Part shown: piece by piece, positions 10,520-21,989 of the stretch
Position numbering within the stretch: the stretch's first letter is position 1
Layout: each line of letters begins with the position of its first letter
Origin: Aedes albopictus
Taxonomy: Eukaryota > Arthropoda > Insecta > Diptera > Culicidae
Reading direction: 5' to 3'
Assembly: GCF_035046485.1 (NCBI RefSeq)
Contig: NC_085137.1
Location: 481,424,252 to 481,488,251, forward strand
DNA length: 64,000 nt
Made by a program: the position numbers and the translations under genes
The notes under the pieces: model-generated
Databases searched by the model: none
Seen by the model: only the letters and a program-made list of their open reading frames with translations
What the model was told of the DNA's origin: nothing

Positions 10520-10820
10520 TTCTTCTTCTTCTTATTTCTGGCGAGCCGACACCGTTCAGCATCAGCTCTAGTTTAACGTCCGCCTATTTCTGGTACTAAG
10601 CCTAAACACGGACGGTCAGGGAGACATCCACACACACCTGACACCCTACATATCGAACCCATCAACACATGGGCTGGGACCTACGGCTTTACTTCCTATC
10701 CGAGGGAAGGCGTGATCAGATATTTTTGTCTCAGAAATACCGACGGCGTCGACTAGGATTGAACCTAGACCGACTGGGGTGAGAGGCAACCACGCTTACC
10801 ACTACACCACCGACGCCGCT
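10520..10820 (-). mobile_element. tRNA-derived SINE with 13-bp target duplication (301 bp)
   Basis: On the minus strand the head reads GGTGGTGTAGTGGTAAGCG (A box) and GGTTCAATCCTAG (B box). The 3' end on that strand is an AAGAAGAAGAAG tail (10520-10533). Both ends are flanked by GATTTATAGATTC (10507-10519 and 10821-10833), the signature of a LINE-driven insertion. Confidence 0.85.
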
Positions 10821-11582
10821 GATTTATAGATTCCGACGCAAATCAATGATTAGGCTCATTTTCAGCGTAGGTGCGTTATAAATGTTTGTTTACAATGCAA
10901 AACTATCACCAAATGTGTACCTAACAACACAGCGTAAAAAATTCACCAGGACGCGGTCTGGTTTTATATCTGTGGGCCCACGCAACAAAAATCCACGCAA
11001 CTAATTTTCGCGCAGGAGTCTAAACAGGTGGAATCTCCGCAATATAGCTCTGGTCCTCACAAGTTTCTACCTCATGCTTCCACGAGTCAAGCGATGACAA
11101 AGACTCCCAGCTAAGAGTTGTGTGCTTAGCTGGTAGTGCAGCCTGGGCACTGTTGTCCTTCTGACTTCAGCTAGATTGAGGAGGTACGATCCGAGCGTCT
11201 GTTCACCAAGGAGGTGCGGCTCAAACAGCGTATGTTCTGGCATCCAGTGGCTGAGTAAGAAACGCTGCACCACGCCCAGCTAGATCCAAGGTGGTAGCCC
11301 CATCAGCGTGGTCGTCCCAGTGTTGGTTGGGACGTTAAACAGAACTGGCACCATGGCCCTCCAGCGAGACAGGAGCGTTGGCATAGGCCCAATAAGCCAC
11401 CCGTAAAAATCCCCATTGCGAATAACATAGGAGAAAATACGACTCGGTACAATCGGCAAAGACTCACGCGACGAAATAAGGACTACGATTGGAAACTTGG
11501 AACATGGAATTGCAAGTCACTAGGTTTCGCAGGATGTGACAGGATAATCTACGACGAACTACATCCCCGCAACTTCGACATC

Positions 11583-12299
11583 GTGGCGATGCAGGAACTT
11601 TGTTGGACTGGACAGAAAGTGTGGAAAAGCGGGCATCGAGCGGCTACCTTCTACCAAAGCTGTGGCACCACCAATGAACTGGGAACAGGATTTATAGTGT
11701 TGGGCAAGATGCGACAACGTGTGATCGGGTGGCAGCCGATCAACGCAAGGATGTGCATGTTGAGAGTTAAGGGCCGTTTCTTCAACTACAGCATCATCAA
11801 CGTCCACTGCCCACACGAAGGGAGATCCGATGACGAGAAAGAAGCGTTCTACGCGCAGTTAGAGCAAACATACGATGGTTGCTCGCCGCGTGACGTGAAA
11901 ATCGTTGTCGGCGACATGAACGCGCAGGTAGGAAGGGAGGAAATGTACAGACCGGTAATTGGGCGAAACAGCCTGCACGCCGTATCGAATGATAACGGCC
12001 AGCGATGCGTAAACTTTGCAGCCTCCTGTGGCATGGTAGTCCGAAACACCTTGTTCCCCCGCAAAGACATCTACAAAGCCACCTGGAGATCACCCGACCA
12101 TCAAACAGAAAACCAAATCGACCACGTTCTAATCGACGGTAAATTCTTCTCGGATATAACCAATGTCCGCACATTACCGCAGTGCGAATATAGATTCGGA
12201 TCACTACTTAGTAGCTGTATGCATGCGCTCAAAACTTTCGACAGTTATCACCACGCATCGAAGTCGAACGCCGCGATTCAACATCGAGCAGCTGCGTAA
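11583..12299 (+). pseudogene. Endonuclease domain of the RTE-type element
   Basis: Apurinic-endonuclease-like motifs are in order: NFDIVAMQELCW, then NYSIINVHCPH, then KIVVGDMNAQVG, and WRSPDHQTENQIDHVLIDG. A final NIDSDHYLVAV block is found only in the overlapping frame that starts at 12163, so a frameshift lies near 12180. This domain nicks target DNA for reverse transcription. No valid start codon is seen: upstream codons remain open to about 11514 and then lose frame near GGAACATGG. Confidence 0.8.
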
Positions 12300-12435
12300 C
12301 GTAGAAGTGGCTCAAGACCAGGCGCAGCAGTTAGCAGTGGCCCTACCAACGGAAGAGCAGCTTGGCGCAGCTACACTTGAAGATGGCAGGAGGGACATCC
12401 GATCCGCCACGGGTAGTACCTCGGCTACAGCACTA

Positions 12436-13709
12436 AGGACTGTTCATTTTATAAAGAGGACAACTTTGCAAGGCTATAAAAAGAAAACGCGTAGTTCAAA
12501 TTTGAGCAGCCTTGGTTGGTTGTTCAGTACATTATATTAGCAGATAATAACTATATTTAAATTGGGTTAAAATTGTTGGAATTCATAGAAATGTGGCAAA
12601 GTGTTAGGAGAGGTCAATTTTTCGATCCCCAAAAACTAAAGATAAACACAAAATTACTGTAAAACATCGGTGTATCGTTTTTAATTTCATAAAAGTGTTT
12701 GCCATACTGCAGCAGTATGAGTGATACATATTCTGGCAAAATATAGACATAATCGGAATATTAGTTGTTGAGATATTAAAGTTACAAGTTGGTCTCGATT
12801 TTCAGAACAAAATTTATTTGTTAAACAAAAAATATGAGAATATTAAATTTTGAATGTTTTCAATGGATCTAGCCGAAAGTACTAATAATGCAATTTCAAA
12901 TGCAGAAAACCGCTTCTTGATAGCATTGTTGGCTTGGTTACTGTGCTTCATGGCAGTTACCGGAGGAAAAACAGCTTCGTTCTTTGAAGGTTCTTCTAAA
13001 TAACGATGTAACCCATTGCAAATACAACATAACAATGATGTCGAAAATAAAACTTTACATGTAGTTATTTTGAAATAAGGTATATAATCACATAGGATCA
13101 AGCCTTGCTGAAAATAAATAATAATAAGCTTCTCTAGAATCGAAAACTTGCATTTATGGGGCAAGAAAATATGAAATTTTTCACTATGACCATAATTAAG
13201 GATTAAATTTATGATGAAGAATGTACTTTAAAGCATATTTTTCTTCGGTATAATTTAGAATGCGACTCTCTTCTATACTGGACAAATTTTAAACTGAATC
13301 CGTAGTGTTATTGCATCACTGGACTTAAATAAGTATGTTTTATCAATTTCATTGATAACAAGGCAACTTACTATATCAAGCTGTATAATGCTTGGTGCAT
13401 TATTATTGACCAACTATTACGTTCTACCTTTAGTAGAATAGTATTAGATCCCAATACATTGAAAAGTTCATAAAAATTTAAAAGTTATGTATGTGGAAAG
13501 TTATGTAGAATTTTGAGAAATTGGTTTTTACTGAGTTTTAACGAAAACCACTCCAGTTCCATCACCAAGGACAATTTGTATAATGTTATATTTTTCCTAC
13601 ACTGTAGAATAGCTATGGAAGTTTATGCAAAAAACTGGTAATGATTTTATTGAAAAATAAAAAAGATATCACACAAATAAGGTGTCCTCTTTATAAAATG
13701 AACAGTCCT
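12436..13709. mobile_element. Tc1/mariner-type non-autonomous element inside the RTE (1274 bp)
   Basis: Terminal inverted repeats of about 26 bp begin AGGACTGTTCATTTTATAAA; the right end is the exact complement. The flanking TA dinucleotides (12434-12435 and 13710-13711) form the expected duplication. The interior is AT-rich; the 116-codon minus frame (12814-13164) shows no DDE transposase motif. It may carry a very decayed transposase. Confidence 0.85.
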
Positions 13710-13779
13710 TAGGCATCGCGACTCCGAATCACAGAAACGACTGGTACGACGGCGAATGTGAACTGTTGAAAAACGAGAA

Positions 13780-15585
13780 GTGTGGGCGAGAATGCTGCAA
13801 CACCGTACGAGAGCGAATGAGGCACGTTACAGACAGGCGCGAAACAGGCAGAACTCAGTCTTCCGGATGAAGAAGCGCCAGCAGGAAGAACGAGATCGCG
13901 AAGCGATGGAAGAGCTGTACCGCGCTAAGGACACACGAAAGTTCTACGAGAAGCTGAACCGCTCGCGCAGAGGCATTGTGCCACAAGCCGACATGTGCCG
14001 AGATAATCACGGGAATATTCTCACGAGCGAGCGTGAGGTGGTCGAGAGGTGGCGGCAGCATTACGATGAGCACCTCAATGGCGACGTTGCAAGTACCGAA
14101 GGTGGCGTGGTAACAGATCTAGGAGTATGTGCACAGGACGAAAGACTTCCGGCCCCTGACCTCCAAGAGATTGGGGAGGAGGTCGGCCGGTTGAAAAACA
14201 ACAAAGCCGCTGGAGCAGATCAACTACCAAGCGAGCTTCTAAAATACGGTGGAGAAGCACTGGTGAGAGCACTACACTGGGTCATTACCAAGATTTGGGA
14301 GGAGGAAGTATTAGCGGAGGATTGGATGGAAGGTATCGTGTATTCCATCTACAAAAAGGGCGACAAGCGCTGCCTACAAGATACTCTCTTAAATTTTATG
14401 CCGGCACCTATCACCGATTGCAAAGAGAGTTCATGGAGCAATATCAGGCTGGATTCATGGGTGAACGCGCTACAACGGAGCAGATGTTCGCCATCCGCCA
14501 GGTGTTGCAAAAAATGCCGCGAATACAACGTGCCCACACATCACTTGTTCATCGATTTCTAATCGGCGTATGATACAATCGGTCGAGAACAGCTATGGCA
14601 GATTATGCACGAATACGGATTCCCGGATCCGTTGATCAAGGCGACGATGGATCGAGTGATGTGCGTAGTTCGAGTATCAGGGACACTCCCGAGTCCCTTC
14701 GAATCTCGCAGAGGGCTACGGCAAGGTAAGGGTCTTTCGTGCTTGCTGTTCAACATTGCTTTAGAGGGTGTAATTAGGAGAGCGGAGATAATCACGAGTT
14801 AAACGATTATCACGAAGTTCGTTCAGCTGCTTGGTTTCGCTGATGATATTGATATTATTGTTCGTAAATTTGAGACAATGGCGGCAACGTACATCCGACT
14901 AAAGAGTGAAGCCAGGCGAATCAGATTAGTCATTAATGTGTCGAAGACAAAGTACATGATGGCAGAAGGCTCCAGGGAGGAATCACTGCGCCCGCCACCG
15001 CGAATTTATATCGACGGTGATGAAATCGAGGCGGTTGAAGAATTCGTGTACTTGGGCTCACTGGTGACCGCCGACAACGACACCAGCAGAGAAATTCAGA
15101 GGCACATTGTGGCAGGAAATCGAGCTAACCTTTGACTCCACAGAACTCTACGATCGAATAAAGTTCGCCGTAATACGAAGTTGACTATCTACAAAACGCT
15201 GATTAGACGTGCCGAGAACCAACGCGCCCTTGTAGTTTCCAAACGGAAGGTGTTGCTTACCATCTACGGCGGAGTGCAGATGGAAGACGGGACTTGGAGA
15301 AGGCGAATGAATCACGAGCTGCATCAGCTGCTGAGAAAGCCAACCATCGTCCACACCGCGAAAATCAGGAGGCTACGGTGGATGGGTCACGTCATCAGGA
15401 TGTCGGATAGCAACCCGACTAAAATGGTTCTCGAGAGTCATCCGACCGGTACAAGAAGACGAGCTAGCGAGCTAGATGGGTCAAACAGGTGGAGGACGAT
15501 CTGCGGACCCTTCGCAGAGTGCGGAACTGGAGACACAGCCATGGATCGAGTGGAGGCGATTCCTACTTACAGCAGAGGACACTGA
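13780..15585 (+). pseudogene. Reverse transcriptase region of the RTE-type element
   Basis: Pieces in three frames: an N-terminal basic zone (RKFYEKLNRSRRG), NNKAAGADQLPSELLK and WMEGIVYSIYKKGDKR (fingers), then a gap with lost sequence near 14370. LFIDF ends in a stop; QIMHEYGFPDPLIKATMDRV and FESRRGLRQGKGLSCLLFNI follow. FADDIDII near 14836 is the catalytic motif. The C-terminal part has YIDGDEIEAVEEFVYLGS, RRRMNHELHQLL and RRLRWMGHVIRM. RQG is read as RQGKGLSC, with Lys where Asp is usual. Stops and frameshifts make it inactive. Confidence 0.85.
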
Positions 15586-15760
15586 GAGCTTAGTCTTAGG
15601 TAAGGTAAGTAAGTATCCTTGCGGGCATGATACCCATAGCACTAGTGGTGACACTCCTTCAACGAGCTTAGTCTATAGTAATAGCCAGGACTCAATCTTC
15701 CAGGGGGATTTCCAGGAAAATTTGAGGCGGTTCCTGATAGAACGCTTACCAAAGAGAATA

Positions 15761-16490
15761 CCGTAAACCGGGGTAAAATTGATCCCATTAAAACAACTTT
15801 TGCTGAAAACATGAGCACCAGTTCAAATATTGTCAAAAGTCAGTTCTGGGTGGACCTCTTTAAAACTACGTGACACAATTTTGGTTCAACAAACTAACAT
15901 GAATTTAAATAACTTCAAACCCTCAATATTGAACATCAGTTAAAATTTAAAATTGCCTTTTTTACTTAATTTCGACCTTCTGAACACAAATAACGCGTCA
16001 AAACTCTAATATCTTAAGAATTCGACTGTTAAAAAGCTAAATTACCTTTTGAAATTGACGCTTAAACGTCTGAAGGTAGGCAATTTCCTATGAAATAAAC
16101 GAGTTCCACCACATTGCATTACTTTTTGAACTGAATCTTACAGTTTAATACATGATTCTTGTCTAAAATAGTTACATTACAACACAATAAAGGTTGCAAT
16201 AAAATGTTAACACGAAAAGTTCACAGGTAATACTAGGAGCAATCGATTGTTTAGTACCAACGATTTTATCTCAATAAGCAACACATTGGAAAACCTTAGA
16301 AAAAGTAAAGTAAGACTAAATAACTTTTTAAAAAAACTGATAAGTCCACACTCATCTTTAGGCATCTATAAACTAACGAGGTAAGAATTTTATGATCATA
16401 ACGACGTATAGAAGTTACTAGACTGGAATTACAATTTAGTCCGCGATTGATCAATTTCACCCCGCTGATCAATTTGACCCTGGTTCACGG
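15761..16490. mobile_element. TA-flanked inverted-repeat element with GGGGTAAAATTGATC ends (730 bp)
   Basis: Ends: CCGTAAACCGGGGTAAAATT and the complement of AATTTGACCCTGGTTCACGG, flanked by TA (15759-15760 and 16491-16492). An extra inverted copy of the GGGGT(G/A)AAATTGATC word lies just inside the right end. The interior is AT-rich and non-coding. See also 27284-27466, 31541-32448 and 39140-39995. Confidence 0.75.
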
Positions 16491-16492
16491 TA

Positions 16493-16798
16493 CTCATGTA
16501 CGCCTCCCTCTTGAAGTCATCCCTCACGGGTGTACCGCGAAGGTAAGTAAGAGAGAGAATGGGATTTTAGTGGGTCAACCCCCACATAACCCGAGGACCC
16601 ATTTCTGGGTCTTAAATCAGCAGATTTCCTCATTCTTTAAAAAGGTGGTAGATTAATCATTATCAACAACGACTTTGTGAATTTAGGCAAAAACTGCTTT
16701 TGAATAGTTGATGAATGCTGATTATTGAATAATGGTTACTTGAATCTTAATACATAATCGAGCTGTGTAGCAATTGTTTTTTTTTCGTCAGTTCATTA
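16493..16798. other. Intergenic; possible retroelement 3' tail
   Basis: CACGGGTGTACCGCGAAGG followed by TAAGTAAG at about 16525-16550 resembles ATGGGCGTACCGCGAAGG at about 53504-53521, so both may be 3' scraps of one non-LTR family. Nothing else is recognised. Confidence 0.4.
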
Positions 16799-17052
16799 GG
16801 CTGACACAAATTTATTTTTGACTTTTTGTCTCCCCCCCCTTCAAAAATTTTTTGCTCAAAATGGCATTTTGAGGGGGCAGATAAAAAAATATTTATCAAA
16901 ATATTGAGTCTTGCTAAAAATTCTTTAACAAATCCGATGAGTTTTTAATATTTTTCAGATTAAATGTTTTATTATTTTTATCCCCCCCCCCCCTCGACCA
17001 GCCAAAGAGTGGTGGGACAAAAAGTGAAATAAATATTTGTAACGGCCTTATC
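16799..17052. mobile_element. MITE copy 1 with C-run/G-run arms
   Basis: Imperfect inverted ends: GGCTGACACAAATTTATTTT ... ACTTTTTGTC against GGACAAAAAGTGAAATAAAT ... ACGGCC. Inside are a TCCCCCCCC run and a C-run/CTCGACCAGCCAAAGAGTGG block. A second copy with the same internal order starts at 32883, so the boundaries are supported by comparison. Confidence 0.7.
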
Positions 17053-17099
17053 AGTTGGAAAATAATGCCAAGAAGAGAAAATAGAAGTAGAAGAAGAAG

Positions 17100-17460
17100 G
17101 TTTCATGACGGTTCACACAACCTCATCGACACCAATTTGCCTTCAAATTGTTGCTGGGGTTAGAAGTGTATTAAGGAAAACGATATTGTCAAGCTAATGA
17201 AACACGACAGGCTGTGTTGGGCTGATCACGTCACAAGGATGCCGGAAGGACGACAGTCGAAGATAATATTTCAGTAAAAAAAAAAAACAGGTAGAGACCT
17301 GCCCCTTCATGGCAGGCAGTGCATAAGATGGCTGTGAACGGTTGAAGAGGATCCATGAGCACTTCAAGGGGACGGAGAACTATTGGATCAGGACCGTGTT
17401 AGGTGGAGAATGATGCTTTATTCAACAAAGCGGATTGTAGCCCTACAAGTGTCCAAGTAA
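17100..17460 (+). pseudogene. 3' relic of an RTE-like reverse transcriptase
   Basis: Frames contain DIVKLMKHDRLCWADHVTRM and PEGRQSK, the C-terminal R(I/L)xWxGHVxRM motif seen in the RTE elements at 15370 and 59900, then DQDRVRWRM. A poly(A)-like run (17275-17287) and stops show a dead fragment. Confidence 0.6.
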
Positions 17461-17576
17461 ATATTTATTGATTCAGAGTACTGGGAAATGCTGTATTGCA
17501 GAATAATGAGTTTTAAGGTACACCTGCTTGTGGCATAAAAGTTTAAACAAATTCAAATCATTCAATACTGCGTATG

Positions 17577-17582
17577 TTTATT
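17577..17582 (-). terminator. Poly(A) signal of gene A
   Basis: AATAAA on the minus strand, 40 bp after the stop codon. Confidence 0.7.
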
Positions 17583-17621
17583 TCAATTTCGCACAACGTG
17601 CTAAATAAACAATTGTAGAGC

Positions 17622-18542
17622 TTACCATGGATACACGCATTGCCCGAACTCTCTCATGATGTTTGCCGTGATATCCTGGACGTTGTACTTGATCAGCTCT
17701 CCGCAAAACTGATTGCGATCCATGAAAGCTTCGTACTGGTAGAAATGCAGAAAATCGGAGACCAGCGACAGTTCCATGTTGATCCTCATGAGCTCCGAAT
17801 GGGCGTCATTGAAATACTGTAATTAAATGAGGTGTGTTAAATTCAGCAACACAAGCCAGAATGAGTTATGGGAAGGAACAATTACCTCATTGATGCAGTT
17901 GGTAGACGTAGTAGCGCAAATCTTCAGCTGTTTGATCAGGGAAATAAAGTCATTCTTTATCAGAGTGAACATTTCCAGCACAGTAGGGACAACCGTTGGG
18001 ATGGTATCCACCTCCGTCTGCAGACACGCTCCGAACTTTGTCAACTGGTTGGGCAGATTGGTGGTAACACTGGTGTATTGCAATGTACAAGATTCTGCAT
18101 TTGCTTGATACCATAACGAGTTGAGCAGAGAGCTGTAGCTTTGCATGATCTGGTCCATGGTTTGTTGGAGTTCGCTGTTCAAACGGGACAGGTCGTTACC
18201 AATGGCTGTGATCACCATCTGTTCGGCGTAATAGAATTGCCTTGTGAACATATCAACGTTGTTTATCACGCCGAACATGTTGGGTTGCGTTTCACCGTAG
18301 GTTGCGTTCAACACTGTGTAGGTGGTGTTGACGTACTCCGTGAGGCCGTCGACTTTTGGCATAATTTTGTTGCGGGCGTTGTTAAGGTTTCTGTAGTGTG
18401 CAGTCATGATGGGTCCAATGCTTTTCAGACTTGCGGCCATTACATCTAGTCCTTCCGATCCGATAGATAGGGAAGCGTACATCGTGAAGACTCCTTCGCT
18501 CAAGAAGCCTAGCATGCAAACTACCGCCAAATAAAGCTTCAT
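17622..18542 (-). CDS. Secreted six-cysteine protein, gene A (subfamily 1)
   Basis: Function unknown. Exon 1 is 18542-17886, exon 2 is 17816-17622, with a 69-bp GTAATT...TTACAG intron; product 283 residues. I start at the ATG of MKLYLAVVCMLGFLSEG, a signal peptide, rather than the ATG 14 codons earlier, because the paralogues start here. The mature chain is mostly predicted helix, with NTTY and NATY glycosylation sites. Cysteines at about 152, 173, 209 and 216, then 257 and 279 in exon 2. The intron is phase 0, between CINE and YFND. Ends GQCVYPW. Close paralogues are genes B and C on the same strand; genes D and E share the cysteine and intron plan. Possible membership of DUF725/TsetseEP is a guess from length and cysteine pattern. 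Confidence 0.88.
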
Positions 18543-18598
18543 CGTGGGGTTGGATGTTCTGCTGTAGAGGAAGTCGGTTGGCACACTTGATAGGAACT

Positions 18599-18637
18599 AC
18601 TGTCGAACGTCTGGTGAAAAGGGAGAGTATTTATATA
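18599..18637 (-). promoter_or_regulatory. Core promoter of gene A
   Basis: On the minus strand TATATAAATA (18637-18628) lies about 34 bp before ACAGT (18603-18599), an initiator-like site, and about 86 bp before the ATG. The other four family members have the same layout. Confidence 0.65.
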
Positions 18638-18639
18638 GC

Positions 18640-18968
18640 CTGTGAAACATTCATGAAGAAACAATGAAGTTTGTGTATTTTAGCTTGCTGGATATTTTTG
18701 TACGGTATCAGGTGATGGAGGATGGCAGTTTGAAAGAATGCTTAGTCTTACGTACGTCATAAGTAGGGGGTTCCATAAAATATTCCGGCTATGAAACAAT
18801 GAAATTCCTTGTTGTAATAAAAGTTAAAACTGTTCCAACCTCGTGGATCTAATCGGAAAACATATGATGGAATTTTTTTTACAGTAGTGGATTTTTGCTA
18901 CCAAGCATAATTCAAACGTACTCATATCCGTATTAATTTGGATACAAAAACACGTTAACACTTCCACT
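18640..18968. other. Upstream region of gene A
   Basis: No gene is recognised. It holds the likely distal promoter of gene A; no clear binding motif is identified. Confidence 0.4.
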
Positions 18969-19050
18969 GGCCGGGGCCCATGGTGTAGTGGCTACACGTT
19001 CACTTCATAACTGGATGGTCATGGGTTCGATCCCAGTCTGAGTCCCCATT
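18969..19050 (+). mobile_element. tRNA-derived SINE head
   Basis: CCATGGTGTAGTGGCTACAC (A box) and GGGTTCGATCCCAGTC (B box) are spaced as in a tRNA. It is different from the other SINE heads in the window. The 3' end is unclear because the long repeat at 19101 follows. Confidence 0.6.
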
Positions 19051-19100
19051 CAACACTTATAATTGTATTATAAGAAAAACACGTTTATAGTGACTAGTTT

Positions 19101-21256
19101 TGCCTTTCTCGTACACTAAGTGTACTGGAAAGGCTATATGTTCACTCCAAAAATGACTTTTTGATAGAAGGCCCGGAGGGTCGAGTCACATATACCAATC
19201 GACTCAGCTCGACGAATTGAGGTGATGTCTGTGTGTATGTGTGTGTACAAAAAACTCACATCACTTTTTGGCAGTAAACCTCAACCGATTTTAATGACCG
19301 ACAGTTTATTCGACGTGGCATATAGTCCCATTGTTTCCTATTGAAAATGGTTCGGATCGGTCCAGCCGTTCCGGAGTCATGGCCATTTAGGTGTTCCGGA
19401 CCGGTACCCCTAGGAGGGACCGTACATGAAAATGCAACAAACCCATGTATGCGACATATCAAACCACGGAATTTTCGATCACCTGATGAATGGTAAGCAG
19501 GAAAATAGTCTCAGACCATATTAGAACCGGTAGTGTTCCGGAACCGGTTCCGGATGTCCCGCCGGAAGTAGCCAAATATAAAAGAGAACCAAACCCATGC
19601 ATGCGACACATCAAACCACGGCATTTTCGATAATCTGATGAACGGTAAGCAGGAAAATAGTCTCAGACCATATCAGAATCGGTAGTGTTCTGGAACCGGT
19701 TCCGGATGTCCCGCTGGAAGTTGCCAAATATAAAAGAGAACCAAACCCATGCATGCGACACATCAAACAGCGGCATTTTCGATAACCTGATGAACGGTTA
19801 GCTGGAAAATAGTATAAGACCATATCTGAACTGGTAGTGTTCCGGAACCCAGGGGCCATATAGCCGAGGCGGTAAACGCACGGGTATTCAGCATGACCAT
19901 GCTGAGGGTGACGGGTTCGATTTCCGGTCGGTCCAGGATCTTTTCGTAAAGGAAATTTCCTTGACTTCCTTGGGCATAGAGTATCTTCGTGCCTGCCACA
20001 CGATATACACATGCAAAATGGCCATTGGCAGAGGAAGCTCTCAGTTAATAACTGTGGAAGTGCACATAGAATACTAAGCTGAGAAGCAGGCTTTGTCCCA
20101 GTGAGGACGTTACGCCAAGAAGAGAGAGAGAGAGAGTGTGTTCCGGAACCGGTTCTGGGTGTCCCGCCGAAAGTGGCCAAATATAAAAGATAACCATTTT
20201 CGGTAACCTGATGGACGGTTAGCAGGAAAATAGTATCAGACCATATCTAAACCGGTAGTGTTCCGGAACCGGTTCCGGATGTCCTGCCGAAAGTGGCCAA
20301 ATATAAAAGTGAACCAAACCCATGCATGCGACACATCAAACAGCGGCATTTTCGATAACCTGATGAACGGTTAGCACGAAAAAGGTATCAGACCATACTT
20401 GAGCTAGTAGTGTTCCGGAACCGGTTCTGGGTGTCCCACCGGAATTGACCACATATAAAATTGAACATAACTCATTCATGCGACACATCAAACAGCGGCA
20501 TTTTCGGTAACCTGATGAACGGTTAGCAGGAAAACGGTATCAGACCATATCAGAACCGGTAGTATTCCGGATCCGCTTCCAGTGACTCCAGATGGATGAA
20601 TGCAAGCTTTTTAAGAAGTGATAGAGGATCATAAATGGTGATAAAAATGTATACCCATAGGCTCTAAAACCATGCAATATGGGTATATCTGGTATTGGGA
20701 CGAAGTCTGGAGTCCAAAAATGTCGAATAAAATATCCAAGATGGCGACCAAAATATTCAAGGTGGCGTCTCAAAATTCAAGATGAAAGCATAAACATCTA
20801 GATGGCAGCTGTTTAATGGAGGTTTAGACTCTAAAACCGTTCAATATGGGTATATTTTGTATGGTGAAGACAGCCGGAGTTCAAACATAGCTACCAGAAT
20901 ATCCAAGAAGGCGTCTCAACATTTAAAATGGCGGTTGATGGAGTTTTGTGCTCTAAAACCATTCAATGTATCTGGTATGGGGAAAAAGTCTGGACTCTAA
21001 AAAATAGCGACCAGAATTTCCAACCTGCCGGACATTAATCCTAAATGGCGGGTAAAAATTCCAGATTGCGGCTGTTTTTTAAGAGTTTTAGGCTCAAAAA
21101 TCAAAAACCAGATAAACGATGATGCCATGAAATGGATTTCTGTTAAACGTATGAAAGTGCGATATTCATCAACACGTCACTTGAGTTGTGTTGAATGTGT
21201 TTTCGAAGGCACGAGAAAGGCGTCATCACCGCTAGGTGGATTAATTAGGGTTTTTT
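19101..21256 (+). repeat. Long composite repeat family, copy 1
   Basis: Begins TGCCTTTCTCGTACACTAAG with a small hairpin (GTACACTAAGTGTAC) and ends near GGCACGAGAAAGGCGTCATC, so the outer ends are short inverted repeats. Zone 1 holds GTGTGTGT and CTCAACCGATTTTAATGACC. Zone 2 is a tandem array of units of about 150 bp with GTTCCGGAACCGGTTCCGG, CATGCGACACATCAAAC and GATAACCTGATGAACGG. Zone 3 is an array with AAGATGGCG and CTAAAACCATTCAATATGGG words. A Feilai-type SINE is inserted at 19850-20137. Other copies: 38069-36340 (minus) and 53701-57185 (plus). No coding function is supported. Confidence 0.85.
19850..20137 (+). mobile_element. Feilai-type SINE (288 bp) with 13-bp target duplication
   Basis: The tRNA-like head has ATAGCCGAGGCGGTAAACGC (A box) and GACGGGTTCGATTTCCGG (B box). 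The body includes CTTGGGCATAGAGTATCTTC and GGAAGTGCACATAGAA, ending in AAGAGAGAGAGAG. GTGTTCCGGAACC flanks both ends (19837-19849 and 20138-20150). I recognise the body as the Feilai family of Aedes aegypti; that name is from memory, the insertion itself is seen in sequence. Confidence 0.88.
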
Positions 21257-21780
21257 TTTGCTTTAGTATTGTGATTTTTAACATAAGCTAATGTTTACCT
21301 TCCTGTTTGTTTACCATTTCCTGGAAAATACCTTCCTCATTTTCATCTTAAATAATTATGTAGATGGTGTCGTTTACCTTTGCCTTTTATATATATTATA
21401 CAAAGTTTTCCATAACTAGACATAATGATTACATCTTTTTAAGGAGAGTGCCTGATCTGATGTTTTTTTTCTCGATATGAGTTCTGTGTATTTTAACAGA
21501 GATTTGGGCGCTCTAAGGCGCATCTGAATGCGAATCAAATGTTCCACTTCTAAAGTTACCCGGATAAAAAACTACCATTCATTACATGGTAAATATTATT
21601 ATCGTATTTTCACGATGTACGGTTTTATTGTTCACAAGAAAACACACAGTAGATATATTGTTACTTTTTACAATAGATAGCAAGCCCACATAATTCGTAC
21701 AATATAAGTGAACATTAGTTTTGTTAGTGACTAATTGATTCGATTGTTTTTCAATTGTTCTTTAATAATTTAATACAAAT
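21257..21780. other. AT-rich stretch, nothing recognised
   Basis: T-rich and A-rich sequence with no supported frame or repeat boundary. Confidence 0.5.
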
Positions 21781-21989
21781 TTAAGGACAAGGTATTTGGA
21801 GTACATAGCTCAAAATTTCTAGAGCACCGTTTTGTAGAACCGTTGAACAGATTTTGATGGAAATGCATCACGCTAATTGTTCAGTGGTTGTCAACAGCGT
21901 GATGCATTTTAATCCAAATCCGTTCAACGGTTCTAGAAAACGGTGCTCTAGAAATTTTGAGCAATGTACTCCAAATACCTTGTCCTTAA
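21781..21989. mobile_element. TTAA-bounded palindromic MITE (209 bp)
   Basis: The ends TTAAGGACAAGGTATTTGGA and TCCAAATACCTTGTCCTTAA are exact complements, and the arms of about 95 bp pair closely (GAGCACCGTTTTGTAGAACC against GGTTCTAGAAAACGGTGCTC). TTAA at both ends suggests a piggyBac-like TTAA duplication. The 70-codon frame across it is not a gene. Confidence 0.8.

Larger units (their letters stand above)
10990..15612 (+). mobile_element. RTE-type non-LTR retrotransposon, decayed and interrupted
   Basis: A degraded element with an endonuclease, then a reverse transcriptase, ending in a GGTAAGTAAGTA-like 3' tail. Frameshifts and stops break the reading frame in several places, and a 1274-bp Tc1/mariner-type element (12436-13709) splits it between endonuclease and reverse transcriptase. 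Removing that insert with one TA rejoins GCACTA and GGCATCGCG cleanly. The 5' limit near 10990 is approximate. The family is close to RTE/JAM-type elements known from Aedes; the clade name is inference from motifs. Confidence 0.8.

Noticed and set aside
12814..13164. 116-codon frame inside the Tc1-type element as its transposase
   Set aside because: No helix-turn-helix or DDE/D motif is visible, and the frame lies in AT-rich filler.
18543..18584. ATG 14 codons before the chosen start of gene A
   Set aside because: Paralogues B and C begin at MKLWLS, and the signal peptide begins at MKLYLA; the upstream codons are leader.
19101..21256. CRISPR-like array because of regularly spaced repeats
   Set aside because: Eukaryotic context, unit length near 150 bp, diverged units and no spacer logic; it is a minisatellite.
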